Part shown: positions 23,491 to 37,800 of the stretch, in pieces
How the letters are laid out: each line of letters opens with the position of its first letter
Position numbering within the stretch: the stretch's first letter is position 1
Source: Haliclona indistincta
Lineage: Eukaryota > Porifera > Demospongiae > Haplosclerida > Chalinidae
NCBI GenBank assembly: GCA_964017065.1
Contig: OZ024786.1
Location: 6,949,047 to 7,013,046, forward strand
Direction of reading: 5' to 3'
DNA length: 64,000 nucleotides
The notes under the pieces: generated by a model
What the model was told of the DNA's origin: nothing
Databases searched by the model: none
The model's input: the letters and a program-made list of their open reading frames with translations, nothing else
Translations under genes and position numbers: made by a program

Positions 23491-24462
23491 CAGTGCTTTT
23501 AATCTAGAGGAGCCACTTTTGTGTTTTGTGGTTAACAAGTATGCTTTGTGTTCAGAAAAAGTAACTATAGTTGCTATTGGACTGAAATTTGCTATGAGTG
23601 TTCACACATCATTCCGTAGTGTGTGTAGAAAATCTGGACTGATTTTGTTAGTTGACAGTAAAGTTGTTGCTGCTTGTGTACCAGGCATTGGTTTGCAATT
23701 ATGAAAGAATGTGTTAAGGCCAGGAAAATAGTATGGAGCTGAGTTAAGAAAATTCCCTTTGCAGTCTGCTTGAATGACTATTCAGTTTTAATCTCAGAAA
23801 GTTAGAGAGCTTAACTTCCAAGCATAGTGAAGTATGAGCCCTAAATGTACCAGAAATTGGCGATTTTTTGGTGATAAAAGTGTTAAGGCTGAAATCAGGA
23901 CATCTTTGCGAGTTAAGAAAAACCACTTGATCTCTGGATAGCCAGATACTTGTAGTTTTCACTAGTTTTTAAACTAGCGCAATACCATCCATCCATGCGC
24001 AAAAGCGGTCAACGAGAACACCAACTTTTAGCTGTGACTTCGATTCTCTGCCGTGTTATAATGATATTCAGCATTTATCGATTACGTGTTTCTGCGTGCT
24101 CTGTCGAGCGGCAAGAATGGCGACGATCAAAAGCTGTGTTTTGCGCTTTGCCCATTCTTAAGCGTGCTTCTACAGCATATAGTAACTGCCAAGCCTCATG
24201 CATTGTGGCTCTAGACTGTGGCTGCTGTGTCGTAGGTGTGGTTCGTCATGACGTTGTACAAATTATAGTGATGTCACAAACATGGCGCTATTGTATTAGC
24301 TTCAATTGGAGAGAGCTGTAGAGCATCGTGTGTCTTGCATTTTCTCGTGCTCATAGTTGCAATCTGCATTAATGCAATAGAAAGGGCTATGTAGAAAGTT
24401 GTGTGGACTAACTACACACAACTCAGGGAATAAAAAGTGGCTCCTCTAGATTAAAAGCACTG
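23491..24462. mobile_element. Tc1/mariner-like nonautonomous element
   Basis: About 31-bp inverted ends (CAGTGCTTTTAATCTAGAGG onward) are flanked by TA on both sides (23489-23490 and 24463-24464), the target duplication of Tc1/mariner elements. No transposase is recognisable in the 972 bp. It sits right after a GTAAGT splice donor. Confidence 0.75.
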
Positions 24463-24576
24463 TAGACTCTCTATTTACATGTTGCACGTTGCATGTAATG
24501 GCTAGGTCAATCTGTATTCTGTATTGTACGTGTATGTCAAGAGCGCATTGTAAACTGTGATTTTGTTTCTAATTAG

Positions 24577-24612
24577 GGCAATCTCTAAAAAGAAGTGCAA
24601 TGGATGAGAATG
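24577..24612 (+). other. Exon of modular gene copy 2 (36 nt)
   Basis: Acceptor TTTCTAATTAG, donor GTGAGA. Enters and exits in phase 1 and encodes QSLKRSAMDEN. The phase fits both neighbours. Confidence 0.5.
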
Positions 24613-24660
24613 GTGAGAACTAGGGTCATTAAAAATTCACAAATTGCATTTTTCTGCTAG

Positions 24661-24710
24661 GTAGCACCTCGTTCGTAGCACCCCCAAAAGTGAAGAGGAC
24701 AGAAAGTGAG
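24661..24710 (+). other. Exon of modular gene copy 2 (50 nt)
   Basis: Acceptor TTTTTCTGCTAG. It enters in phase 1 and encodes STSFVAPPKVKRTESE, exiting in phase 0 at a weak donor (GTACTG). Phase 0 is the entry phase of the terminal exon at 27218. Confidence 0.45.
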
Positions 24711-24793
24711 GTACTGTACTAGCATTGTTCTTGAGTGTTACCATTTCTGTAGCTAGCTATGTGTAAGATAGTTTTGTTATCTATGTGTACCAC

Positions 24794-25100
24794 CAGGAGC
24801 GTATAAGGGGAAGGAGCGTTCAACTACTGTATTCGCGTAGTAATATCGAAGTCTAAAGTCCGCCGCCGCGTGCTGTTGCTACTTAGAACTTGGGCCTTTC
24901 TTTGCACGTTGTGGTTTGCTATTTCCTACCTATACAGTCATCCATATTTCGTCCTGCCCATCTCCGGCTAAAACAAGCAAGCGTTCAGCCAGAGCTATTG
25001 TCACCACCTTCCTTATAAGGAAGGTTTTTGCAGCGCAAGCGGCAGACTTTAGGCTCCGATATTCTATTAGTTACACGTTCCTTCCCCTTATACGCTCCTG
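24794..25100. mobile_element. MITE with 7-bp target duplication
   Basis: Inverted ends CAGGAGCGTATAAGGGGAAG (left) and its complement (right), with one base of difference inside. GTACCAC flanks both sides (24787-24793 and 25101-25107). 307 bp, no coding capacity. Confidence 0.75.
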
Positions 25101-25655
25101 GTACCACTTTTCGAACAAAACATGACAGTCAAGCTTGTCGATTACCGAGCCTGTCATTCAATGCCAGCTGCATTGCGTCAGGCTTCTCGATTCTGCGCAG
25201 CCACATCCCGATAAACAGATAGGCACCAGAGATGGGGCGAAGCACTGATTAATAATTGAGGTACGAGTACCTATTTAGGTTAGCTTGTAATCAGCACAAG
25301 TACTTGACCTCGCACAACTCAAAGCACTTTATCATTGTTTTTAACTGTCACATATAAAACATTAACTGCCGGCTTCGAAGCGGGTCAAGGTTGTGAATCG
25401 GGTCGTAACATATATATCCACAATCTGAAGTTCTAGTGCCTGAGTGAACGAAAGTTTTATTAGCCTAAGTGTTGAATCTAGCTGCGCCCGTCACGTTTCC
25501 GTCTGGCACTTTCAGCACTCGTAGTTTGCCATATGTACAGCCTTCACCAGTCTTGTAGCGTAGGTCTTTGGTTTCTTGGAATAAAAAATAATAATCAGCA
25601 GTAGTTTCTGAGATACAGTCCCCTAGCAACCAGCCAAAAATACATGCGTGGGCGT

Positions 25656-26683
25656 TAGTGTTGGGCGATTATAAAAATTCGTGATTCGATTATAGGCATG
25701 AGTTTAAATCGCGATTTTTGCGATTATTGCCATGCGTTATGACTTAATATTGAAAAAACTTAAAACAACAAGTGCACAACATAATGAAAGATTTCACGAA
25801 ACCCTCGGCGTGTTGCACATTGTAGAGTTAGTTCCTTAGTTATGGTTTGCAGAAGGAGCTTTGCAGCGAAAGCCAACCTGCTTGCTATTGAAACTGCACT
25901 GCTAGCCAGAAGACAGCAAAGTGCTGACCACAACCGAGACAAGGTGTGTCAAGTGGGCGTGACCGTGAACGCTTGAGTAGGTAGCCATTGCTATTGGCTC
26001 TGATAGGCTTTTTCTTGAGATGTCTACGCACCCCCAGAGCTGTCCTGCTGTTTAGATGGAATCTACAAGTACCTAGATAGTCAACTATGGGCGCGTTTGT
26101 AGTCAGAGAGGTCCAAGACGGCCGTCAAGGTGAGCCAGCCATACATAACTCGAGAATGAAAGCACTTTAGCAAAATCCACGAGTCACATTGCAAGCCATT
26201 GTCGTGCTAAGCCTGTTCATACCTTTACCGAGTTTCAGAAGTGAGCGATGGTCTCTGTAGCTCGATGGACAGAATGAACGAATGAATGAATGAACGAACG
26301 AATGACAAACCAAGTACCGTAACCCTCGCGCATGCGCCGAGGGTTAATAATAACTTTGCACAACACACTGAACACTGTACTGTTACAGTTATTCATTGTT
26401 TCTAGCAATAAAATCGCCAAGCAGCAATTTTGGTATTCTTCTTGACTACAAAATGGCCACAGACCTTCTCACCACTAGTGCAGCTGCTGAGCTAGCTCGT
26501 GAATCGTGACCGTACGTGTCTGCGTAACCGCGTTTGAATTATTGCATGTGCGCGTGTGCGCGTTTCTTCAGTTAGATGGCTAGGTAAGTGCTAACAGGGC
26601 GCGATAATCGCCCGATTAGATTATCGCGTTGATAATAAAATTAATTGCGGTATAATCACGAAACCGGATAATCGCCAACACTA
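25656..26683. mobile_element. hAT-like nonautonomous element
   Basis: Ends TAGTGTTGGGCGATTAT and, inverted, TAGTGTTGGCGATTAT. The flanks GTGGGCGT and GTGGCGTG are similar, as expected for a diverged 8-bp duplication. The interior is noncoding; it includes a near-palindrome AACCCTCGCGCATGCGCC at about 26321 and a short GAAT microsatellite (26271-26305). Confidence 0.55.
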
Positions 26684-26699
26684 GTGGCGTGACACTGCA

Positions 26700-27145
26700 C
26701 CCTTAAGGCACGGAACGTTCAATGTAATCCACTTTTTATGCGCATTGAATCTCTGAAACCGCTACTGCAAATTGGAAGCGAATTCAATGCGCATCACAAG
26801 TGTTTAGTCACATGTAGCGAATTGCGCAGCTCAAAAAGCTACACTGCGCTCTTCCTAGCCTTCAACGATCCTTCAAATGTCCATTACGAAGGTTTGCTAG
26901 TCTGCCAAGTGCCTTTTGTCTACTCGCGAAGGCATGCACATTAAATTCGCGTCCAATTCGCAGTGGTGGTTTCAGAGATTCAATGCACATCAAAAGTGCA
27001 TCATTCATGTTCATCATTCAATTCGCTTCCAATCCACTTTCAATCTACCTCCGGAGTTGGATTGAACGCAATGCGCATTCAATTTGCATTGATTTCAAGT
27101 GGATTCATGTGAACGCTAACAAAAGCGCATTCGATCCACTTTGCA
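26700..27145. mobile_element. MITE-like segment related in style to 1639-2131
   Basis: Contains repeated GCGCATTGAAT/ATTCAATGCGC motifs in both orientations. The left segment GTTCAATGTAATCCACTT mirrors GTTCACATGAATCCACTT near the right. Exact ends were not resolved. Confidence 0.4.
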
Positions 27146-27217
27146 GAGTCTGTGAACATGTCATCTTCCTCTTGCATGCTTTCCATACTTTTACTATTTC
27201 TCATTTTGTCTCTACAG

Positions 27218-28207
27218 GCTAAACTTTTCAAATCTATTCATTTTAGACCGTGCGTGATATCGCAATTTAACTCATTTCAGTCGTTTTCCAATGTCGGTGA
27301 ACTGGGCCTGCAAACGGTCAAGCGACAGGATTCCGGTCGATATATAATACCGTTTCCAATCCTTTTTGATGTCGAAAAGCTAGACATGTCAGAATGTCTG
27401 ACATTAAAACCATTCTGTGACCCTGTAGGATGGGAAGTATCCAGTGCTGAAAGAGAAATAGAGGTATTAAAGTCTTTTGCAAACAACTGTTTAAAGCCCA
27501 TATTTGGGGAAAATTCAGTCACATTTGAAAATAAGTATCAAGAGGAACTTCGACAGGAAGGCTTTAAAGTAGAACGAATAGCATTTGGAAATGCTGATAC
27601 TTGGCATGGCTCACCCGATTTGAGAATAGATCAAGTATATGTAGTGTCTACCGGAGATGGTGATGACGAAATTGAGTCTGTCTCCGTAGAGGGAAAGTCG
27701 TCCATGAAAGACAAACACATTAATCAAGTTGTTGCTACTACTATTACATCGTCTTTTATCAGCTATAATATTGCTGCTGCGAAACCACTCAATCCTGAGA
27801 AAACTATCAATTCTATGTTGCCGTGTATTCTAGTAAATACCACAACCTTCCTCATATGTATGTACGATTGTGTTAGTGACATTCTTTTGATTTCGACTGC
27901 GATAAATTTGCATGAGGCCAGTACTAATCTTTTGGATTTACATGCCATGCAAGTACTCTATATGGTAGTAAACCACCAAAAGTATTTGAGGAAACTACAA
28001 GATACTGTCTTGTTTGTTGACGAGTTAAACACTATGAGTAGCCACTACCAGGAGCTTTGTTCTCCTAAAACTCTCGCTGCACTAAAGACTTTAAAATCTC
28101 TCAATGAGAGTGCAAGTTCTGTGAGGTACAAGAGAGATGTTCGTTTAGAGCTCAGAGATATAACCACAGAAGAAATTGAATATATCAAGGAACTACTGTG
28201 TAGGTGA
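27218..28207 (+). CDS. PD-(D/E)XK nuclease-like terminal exon of modular gene copy 2
   Basis: A large exon after the acceptor TTTTGTCTCTACAG, phase 0, open to TAG at 28207 (numbering from the frame's first Met at 27152; exon starts at residue 23). A REase-fold active site is visible: Glu126 (VTFENKY), Asp156 (WHGSPDLRI) and Glu180-Gly-Lys182 (VSVEGKSS), with a helix Gln at 192. This is the canonical D...ExK set, so catalysis is plausible. The C-terminal part (230-350) is helical with no recognised domain. No kinase domain follows. The same fold with a kinase ends gene copy 1. Expected role: a nucleic-acid-cutting module of a multicopy, possibly effector-like family; not proven. Confidence 0.6.
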   Translation, partial: AKLFKSIHFRPCVISQFNSFQSFSNVGELGLQTVKRQDSGRYIIPFPILFDVEKLDMSECLTLKPFCDPVGWEVSSAEREIEVLKSFANNCLKPIFGENSVTFENKYQEELRQEGFKVERIAFGNADTWHGSPDLRIDQVYVVSTGDGDDEIESVSVEGKSSMKDKHINQVVATTITSSFISYNIAAAKPLNPEKTINSMLPCILVNTTTFLICMYDCVSDILLISTAINLHEASTNLLDLHAMQVLYMVVNHQKYLRKLQDTVLFVDELNTMSSHYQELCSPKTLAALKTLKSLNESASSVRYKRDVRLELRDITTEEIEYIKELLCR

Positions 28208-28855
28208 CTCTGATCTTCATTTTTTGTTTACTTTATTGTAACTACTTACTATTTGTTTTATATTACTTTTTTTTCTTCTTTTCCTTCCCCTAAAATGATC
28301 AAAAAACAAAAAAAATGTCTTGTCTATGTGCTGTGAAGGGGGACACAGCTCTTTTCTCTGTTTGTGCTCTCATCTTATGTTTGTACTTCTTCTTCTCCAT
28401 GTGTTGTGTTGGGGCACAGCTCTTTCATATCTTCCTCATGTTGTTTCCTCTATTTCTCCTCCCTCCCCTAAAATATAAAAATATAAAAATGTACAGCCTG
28501 ATGTGGTCGTGGAGGGGGACACGGCTCTCTTCTTTTCTCTTCTTTTGTTTGTGCTTCTTCTTCCCCATGTGTCATGTAGGAGCATGTCTCTTTTGTATTG
28601 TTGAATTTTTCATTAATAATAACTGGTCTAACCATCATTCCGTAAATTGTTTTTGTGCGTGGAGAATCGAGAGAGCGCTATAGTATGCATATTAATTATT
28701 TCATGTAATTGTGCCAGTATCAGGCAAGACAGTAGCATAATAATTTTACCAGTAATGTCCCTCGTTGAAATCTACATGCTGAATTCACATTCTTCTGCAT
28801 TCTTCTGCCCCTACTCACTAGTTTCGTTGAGCAACACTTCACTTATAACGTTTGT
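28208..28855. repeat. Two-copy T-rich tandem duplication; no gene
   Basis: Two diverged copies of about 190 bp share GGGGGACACAGCTCT (28336) / GGGGGACACGGCTCT (28514) and a later CCATGTGT motif. Open frames are hydrophobic by base composition only. Confidence 0.5.
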
Positions 28856-31800
28856 CACTAGTACCAGCATCACTATAGTACACACTAGTACCAGCATCAC
28901 TATAGTAGCACACTGGTACCATCATCACTATAGTAGACACTAGTACCAGCATCACTATAGTACACACTAGTACCAGCATCACTATAGTAGCACACTGGTA
29001 CCATCATCACTATAGTAGACACTAGTACCAGCATCACTATAGTACACACTAGTACCAGCATCACTATAGTAGACACTAGTACCAGCATCACTATAGTAGA
29101 CACTAGTACCAGCATCACTATAGTACACACTAGTACCAGCATCACTATAGTACACACTAGTACCAGCATCACTATAGTAGACACTAGTACCAGCATCACT
29201 ATAGTAGACACTAGTACCAGCATCACTATAGTACACACTAGTACCAGCATCACTATAGTAGACACTAGTACCAGCATCACTATAGTAGACACTGGTACCA
29301 TCATCACTATAGTAGACACTAGTACCAGCATCACTATAGTAGACACTAGTACCAGCATCACTATAGTACACACTAGTACCAGCATCACTGTAGTAGACAC
29401 TAGTACCAGCATCACTGTAGTAGACACTAGTACCAGCATCACTGTAGTAGACACTAGTACCAGCATCACTGTAGTAGACACTAGTACCAGCATCACTATA
29501 GTACACACAAGTACCAGCATCACTGTAGTAGACACTAGTACCAGCATCACTGTAGTAGACACTAGTACCAGCATCACTATAGTAGACACTAGTACCAGCA
29601 TCACTATAGTACACACTAGTACCAGCATCACTGTAGTAGACACTAGTACCAGCATCACTGTAGTAGACACTAGTACCAGCATCACTATAGTACACACTAG
29701 TACCAGCATCACTGTAGTAGACACTAGTACCAGCATCACTGTAGTAGACACTAGTACCAGCATCACTGTAGTAGACACTAGTAACAGCATCACTATAGTA
29801 GACACTAGTACCAGCATCACTATAGTACACACTAGTACCAGCATCACTATAGTAGACACTAGTACCAGCATCACTATAGTAGACACTAGTACCAGCATCA
29901 CTATAGTACACACTAGTACCAGCATCACTATAGTAGACACTAGTACCAGCATCACTATAGTAGACACTGGTACCATCATCACTATAGTAGACACTAGTAC
30001 CAGCATCACTATAGTAGACACTAGTACCAGCATCACTATAGTACACACTAGTACCAGCATCACTGTAGTAGACACTAGTACCAGCATCACTGTAGTAGAC
30101 ACTAGTACCAGCATCACTGTAGTAGACACTAGTACCAGCATCACTGTAGTAGACACTAGTACCAGCATCACTATAGTACACACAAGTACCAGCATCACTG
30201 TAGTAGACACTAGTACCAGCATCACTGTAGTAGACACTAGTACCAGCATCACTATAGTAGACACTAGTACCAGCATCACTATAGTACACACTAGTACCAG
30301 CATCACTGTAGTAGACACTAGTACCAGCATCACTGTAGTAGACACTAGTACCAGCATCACTATAGTACACACTAGTACCAGCATCACTGTAGTAGACACT
30401 AGTACCAGCATCACTGTAGTAGACACTAGTACCAGCATCACTGTAGTAGACACTAGTAACAGCATCACTATAGTAGACACTAGTACCAGCATCACTATAG
30501 TAGACACTGGTACCATCATCACTATAGTAGACACTAGTACCAGCATCACTATAGTAGACACTAGTACCAGCATCACTATAGTACACACTAGTACCAGCAT
30601 CACTGTAGTAGACACTAGTACCAGCATCACTGTAGTAGACACTAGTACCAGCATCACTGTAGTAGACACTAGTACCAGCATCACTGTAGTAGACACTAGT
30701 ACCAGCATCACTATAGTAGACACTAGTACCAGCATCACTGTAGTAGCACACTAGTACCAGCATCACTATAGTAGACACTAGTACCAGCATCACTGTAGTA
30801 GACACTAGTACCAGCATCACTATAGTAGACACTAGTACCAGCATCACTGTAGTAGACACTAGTACCAGCATCACTATAGTAGACACTAGTACCAGCATCA
30901 CTATAGTACACACTAGTACCAGCATCACTGTAGTAGACACTAGTACCAGCATCACTATAGTAGACACTAGTACCAGCATCACTATAGTAGACACTGGTAC
31001 CATCATCACTATAGTAGACACTAGTACCAGCATCACTATAGTAGACACTAGTACCAGCATCACTATAGTACACACTAGTACCAGCATCACTGTAGTAGAC
31101 ACTAGTACCAGCATCACTGTAGTAGACACTAGTACCAGCATCACTGTAGTAGACACTAGTACCAGCATCACTGTAGTAGACACTAGTACCAGCATCACTA
31201 TAGTACACACTAGTACCAGCATCACTGTAGTAGACACTAGTACCAGCATCACTGTAGTAGACACTAGTACCAGCATCACTATAGTACACACTAGTACCAG
31301 CATCACTGTAGTAGACACTAGTACCAGCATCACTGTAGTAGACACTAGTACCAGCATCACTATAGTACACACTAGTACCAGCATCACTGTAGTAGACACT
31401 AGTACCAGCATCACTGTAGTAGACACTAGTACCAGCATCACTGTAGTAGACACTAGTAACAGCATCACTATAGTAGACACTAGTACCAGCATCACTATAG
31501 TAGACACTGGTACCATCATCACTATAGTAGACACTAGTACCAGCATCACTATAGTAGACACTAGTACCAGCATCACTATAGTACACACTAGTACCAGCAT
31601 CACTGTAGTAGACACTAGTACCAGCATCACTGTAGTAGACACTAGTACCAGCATCACTGTAGAAGACACTAGTACCAGCATCACTGTAGTAGACACTAGT
31701 ACCAGCATCACTATAGTAGACACTAGTACCAGCATCACTGTAGTAGCACACTAGTACCAGCATCACTATAGTAGACACTAGTACCAGCATCACTGTAGTA

Positions 31801-34800
31801 GACACTAGTACCAGCATCACTATAGTAGACACTAGTACCAGCATCACTGTAGTAGACACTAGTACCAGCATCACTATAGTAGACACTAGTACCAGCATCA
31901 CTATAGTACACACTAGTACCAGCATCACTATAGTAGACACTAGTACCAGCATCACTGTAGTAGACACTAGTACCAGCATCACTATAGTAGACACTAGTAC
32001 CAGCATCACTATAGTAGACACTAGTACCAGCATCACTATAGTAGACACTAGTACCAGCATCACTATAGTAGACACTAGTACCAGCATCACTGCAGTAGAC
32101 ACTAGTACCATCATCACTATAGTAGACACTAGTACCAGCATCACTATAGTACACACTAGTACCAGCATCACTATAGTAGACACTAGTACCAGCATCACTA
32201 TAGTAGACACTAGTACCAGCATCACTATAGTAGACACTAGTACCAGCATCACTATAGTAGACACTAGTACCAGCATCACTATAGTAGACACTAGTACCAG
32301 CATCACTGCAGTAGACACTAGTACCATCATCACTATAGTAGACACTAGTACCAGCATCACTGCAGTAGACACTAGTACCATCATCACTATAGTAGACACT
32401 AGTACCAGCATCACTATAGTAGACACTAGTACCAGCATCACTGCAGTAGAGATACTAATACCAGCATCACTATAGTAGACACTAGTACCAGCATCACTAT
32501 AGTAGCACACTAGTACCAGCATCACTATAGTAGACACTAGTAACAGCATCACTATAGTACACACTAGTACCAGCATCACTATAGTACACACTAGTACCAG
32601 CATCACTATAGTAGACACTAGTACCAGCATCACTATAGTACACACTAGTACCAGCATCACTATAGTAGACACTAGTACCAGCATCACTATAGTAGCACAC
32701 TAGTACCAGCATCACTATAGTAGACACTAGTAACAGCATCACTATAGTACACACTAGTACCAGCATCACTATAGTACACACTAGTACCAGCATCACTATA
32801 GTAGACACTAGTACCAGCATCACTATAGTAGCACACTAGTACCAGCATCACTATAGTAGCACACTAGTACCAGCATCACTGTAGTAGACACTAGTACCAG
32901 CATCACTGTAGTAGACACTAGTACCAGCATCACTATAGTAGCACACTAGTACCAACATCACTATAGTAGACACTAGTACCAGCATCACTATAGTAGCACA
33001 CTAGTACCAGCATCGTTATAGTACACGCTAGTACCAGCATCACTGTAGTAGACACTAGTACCAGCATCACTATAGTAGACACTAGTACCAGCATCACTAT
33101 AGTAGCACACTAGTACCAGCATCACTATAGTACATGCTAGTACCAGCATCACTATAGTAGACACTAATACCAGCATCACTATAGTAGACACTAGTACCAT
33201 CATCACTATAGTAGACACTAGTACCAGCATCACTGTAGTAGACACTAGTACCATCATCACTATAGTAGACACTAGTACCAGCATCACTATAGTAGCACAC
33301 TAGTACCAGCATCACTATAGTAGCACACTAGTACCAACATCACTCTAGTAGCACACTAGTACCAGCATCACTATAGTAGCACACTAGTACCAGCATCGCT
33401 ATAGTACACGCTAGTACCAGCATCACTGTAGTAGACACTTGTACCAGCATCACTATAGTAGACACTAGTACCAGCATCACTATAGTAGCACACTAGTACC
33501 AGCATCACTATAGTACACGCTAGTACCAGCATCACTATAGTACACACTAATACCAGCATCACTATAGTAAACACTAGTAACAGCATCACTATAGTAGACA
33601 CTAGTACCAGCATCACTATAGTAGACACTAGTACCATCATCACTATAGTAGACACTAGTACCAGCATCACTGTAGTAGACACTAGTACCATCATCACTAT
33701 AGTAGACACTAGTACCAGCATCACTGTAGTAGACACTAGTACCATCATCACTATAGTAGCACACTTGTACCAACATCACTGTAGTAGACACTAGTACCAG
33801 CATCACTATAGTAGCACACTAGTACCAGCATCACTATAGTAGCACACTAGTACCAGCATCACTATAGTAGCACACTAGTACCAGCATCGCTATAGTACAC
33901 GCTAGTACCAGCATCACTGTAGTAGACACTAGTACCAGCATCACTATAGTAGACACTAGTACCAGCATCGCTGTAGTAGACACTAGTACCAGCATCACTA
34001 TAGTAGACACTAGTACCAGCATCACTATAGTAGCACACTAGTACCAGCATCACTATAGTAGACACTAGTAACAGCATCACTATAGTACACACTAGTACCA
34101 GCATCACTATAGTACACACTAGTACCAGCATCACTATAGTACACACTAGTACCAGCATCACTATAGTAGACACTAGTACCAGCATCACTATAGTAGCACA
34201 CTAGTACCAGCATCACTATAGTAGCACACTAGTACCAGCATCACTGTAGTAGACACTAGTACCAGCATCACTGTAGTAGACACTAGTACCAGCATCACTA
34301 TAGTAGCACACTAGTACCAACATCACTATAGTAGACACTAGTACCAGCATCACTATAGTAGCACACTAGTACCAGCATCGTTATAGTACACGCTAGTACC
34401 AGCATCACTGTAGTAGACACTAGTACCAGCATCACTATAGTAGACACTAGTACCAGCATCACTATAGTAGCACACTAGTACCAGCATCACTATAGTACAT
34501 GCTAGTACCAGCATCACTATAGTAGACACTAATACCAGCATCACTATAGTAGACACTAGTACCATCATCACTATAGTAGACACTAGTACCAGCATCACTG
34601 TAGTAGACACTAGTACCAGCATCACTATAGTAGACACTAGTAACAGCATCACTATAGTACACGCTAGTACCAGCATCACTATAGTAGACACTAGTACCAT
34701 CATCACTATAGTAGACACTAGTACCAGCATCACTGTAGTAGACACTAGTAACAGCATCACTATAGTAGACACTAGTACCATCATCACTATAGTAGACACT

Positions 34801-37800
34801 AGTTCCAGCATCACTATAGTAGCACACTAGTACCAACATCACTATAGTAGACACTAGTACCAGCATCACTATAGTAGCACACTAGTACCAGCATCGTTAT
34901 AGTACACGCTAGTACCAGCATCACTGTAGTAGACACTAGTACCAGCATCACTATAGTAGACACTAGTACCAGCATCACTATAGTAGCACACTAGTACCAG
35001 CATCACTATAGTACATGCTAGTACCAGCATCACTATAGTAGACACTAATACCAGCATCACTATAGTAGACACTAGTACCATCATCACTATAGTAGACACT
35101 AGTACCAGCATCACTGTAGTAGACACTAGTACCAGCATCACTATAGTAGACACTAGTAACAGCATCACTATAGTACACGCTAGTACCAGCATCACTATAG
35201 TAGACACTAGTACCATCATCACTATAGTAGACACTAGTACCAGCATCACTGTAGTAGACACTAGTAACAGCATCACTATAGTAGACACTAGTACCATCAT
35301 CACTATAGTAGACACTAGTTCCAGCATCACTATAGTAGCACACTAGTACCAGCATCACTATAGTAGCACACTAGTACCAACATCACTCTAGTAGCACACT
35401 AGTACCAGCATCACTATAGTAGCACACTAGTACCAGCATCGCTATAGTACACGCTAGTACCAGCATCACTGTAGTAGACACTTGTACCAGCATCACTATA
35501 GTAGACACTAGTACCAGCATCACTATAGTAGCACACTAGTACCAGCATCACTATAGTACACGCTAGTACCATCATCACTATAGTAGACACTAGTACCAGC
35601 ATCACTGTAGTAGACACTAGTACCATCATCACTATAGTAGACACTAGTACCAGCATCACTATAGTAGCACACTAGTACCAGCATCACTATAGTAGCACAC
35701 TAGTACCAACATCACTCTAGTAGCACACTAGTACCAGCATCACTATAGTAGCACACTAGTACCTGCATCGCTATAGTACACGCTAGTACCAGCATCACTG
35801 TAGTAGACACTTGTACCAGCATCACTATAGTAGACACTAGTACCAGCATCACTATAGTAGCACACTAGTACCAGCATCACTATAGTACACGCTAGTACCA
35901 GCATCACTATAGTACACACTAATACCAGCATCACTATAGTAAACACTAGTAACAGCATCACTATAGTAGACACTAGTACCAGCATCACTATAGTAGACAC
36001 TAGTACCATCATCACTATAGTAGACACTAGTACCAGCATCACTGTAGTAGACACTAGTACCATCATCACTATAGTAGACACTAGTACCAGCATCACTGTA
36101 GTAGACACTAGTACCATCATCACTATAGTAGCACACTAGTACCAACATCACTGTAGTAGACACTAGTACCAGCATCACTATAGTAGCACACTAGTACCAG
36201 CATCACTATAGTAGCACACTAGTACCAGCATCACTATAGTAGCACACTAGTACCAGCATCGCTATAGTACACGCTAGTACCAGCATCACTGTAGTAGACA
36301 CTAGTACCAGCATCACTATAGTAGACACTAGTACCAGCATCACTGTAGTAGACACTAGTACCAGCATCACTATAGTAGACACTAGTACCAGCATCACTAT
36401 AGTAGCACACTAGTACCAGCATCACTATAGTAGACACTAGTAACAGCATCACTATAGTACACACTAGTACCAGCATCACTATAGTACACACTAGTACCAG
36501 CATCACTGTAGTAGACACTAGTACCAGCATCACTGTAGTAGACACTAGTACCAGCATCACTATAGTAGCACACTAGTACCAACATCACTATAGTAGACAC
36601 TAGTACCAGCATCACTATAGTAGCACACTAGTACCAGCATCGTTATAGTACACGCTAGTACCAGCATCACTGTAGTAGACACTAGTACCAGCATCACTAT
36701 AGTAGACACTAGTACCAGCATCACTATAGTAGCACACTAGTACCAGCATCACTATAGTACATGCTAGTACCAGCATCACTATAGTAGACACTAATACCAG
36801 CATCACTATAGTAGACACTAGTACCATCATCACTATAGTAGACACTAGTACCAGCATCACTGTAGTAGACACTAGTACCAGCATCACTATAGTAGACACT
36901 AGTAACAGCATCACTATAGTACACGCTAGTACCAGCATCACTATAGTAGACACTAGTACCATCATCACTATAGTAGACACTAGTACCAGCATCACTGTAG
37001 TAGACACTAGTAACAGCATCACTATAGTAGACACTAGTACCATCATCACTATAGTAGACACTAGTACCAGCATCACTATAGTAGCACACTAGTACCAGCA
37101 TCACTATAGTAGCACACTAGTACCAACATCACTCTAGTAGCACACTAGTACCAGCATCACTATAGTAGCACACTAGTACCAGCATCGCTATAGTACACGC
37201 TAGTACCAGCATCACTGTAGTAGACACTTGTACCAGCATCACTATAGTAGACACTAGTACCAGCATCACTATAGTAGCACACTAGTACCAGCATCACTAT
37301 AGTACACGCTAGTACCAGCATCACTATAGTACACACTAATACCAGCATCACTATAGTAAACACTAGTAACAGCATCACTATAGTAGACACTAGTACCAGC
37401 ATCACTATAGTAGACACTAGTACCATCATCACTATAGTAGCACACTAGTACCAGCATCACTGTAGTAGACACTAGTACCATCATCACTATAGTAGACACT
37501 AGTACCAGCATCACTGTAGTAGACACTAGTACCAGCATCACTATAGTAGACACTAGTACCAGCATCACTGTAGTAGACACTAGTACCAGCATCACTATAG
37601 TAGACACTGGTACCATCATCACTATAGTAGACACTAGTACCAGCATCACTATAGTACACGCTAGTACCAGCATCACTGTAGTAGACACTAGTACCAGCAT
37701 CACTGTAGTAGACACTAGTACCAGCATCACGATAGTACACGCTAGTACCAGCATCACTGTAGTAGACACTAGTAACAGCATCACTGTAGTAGACACTAGT

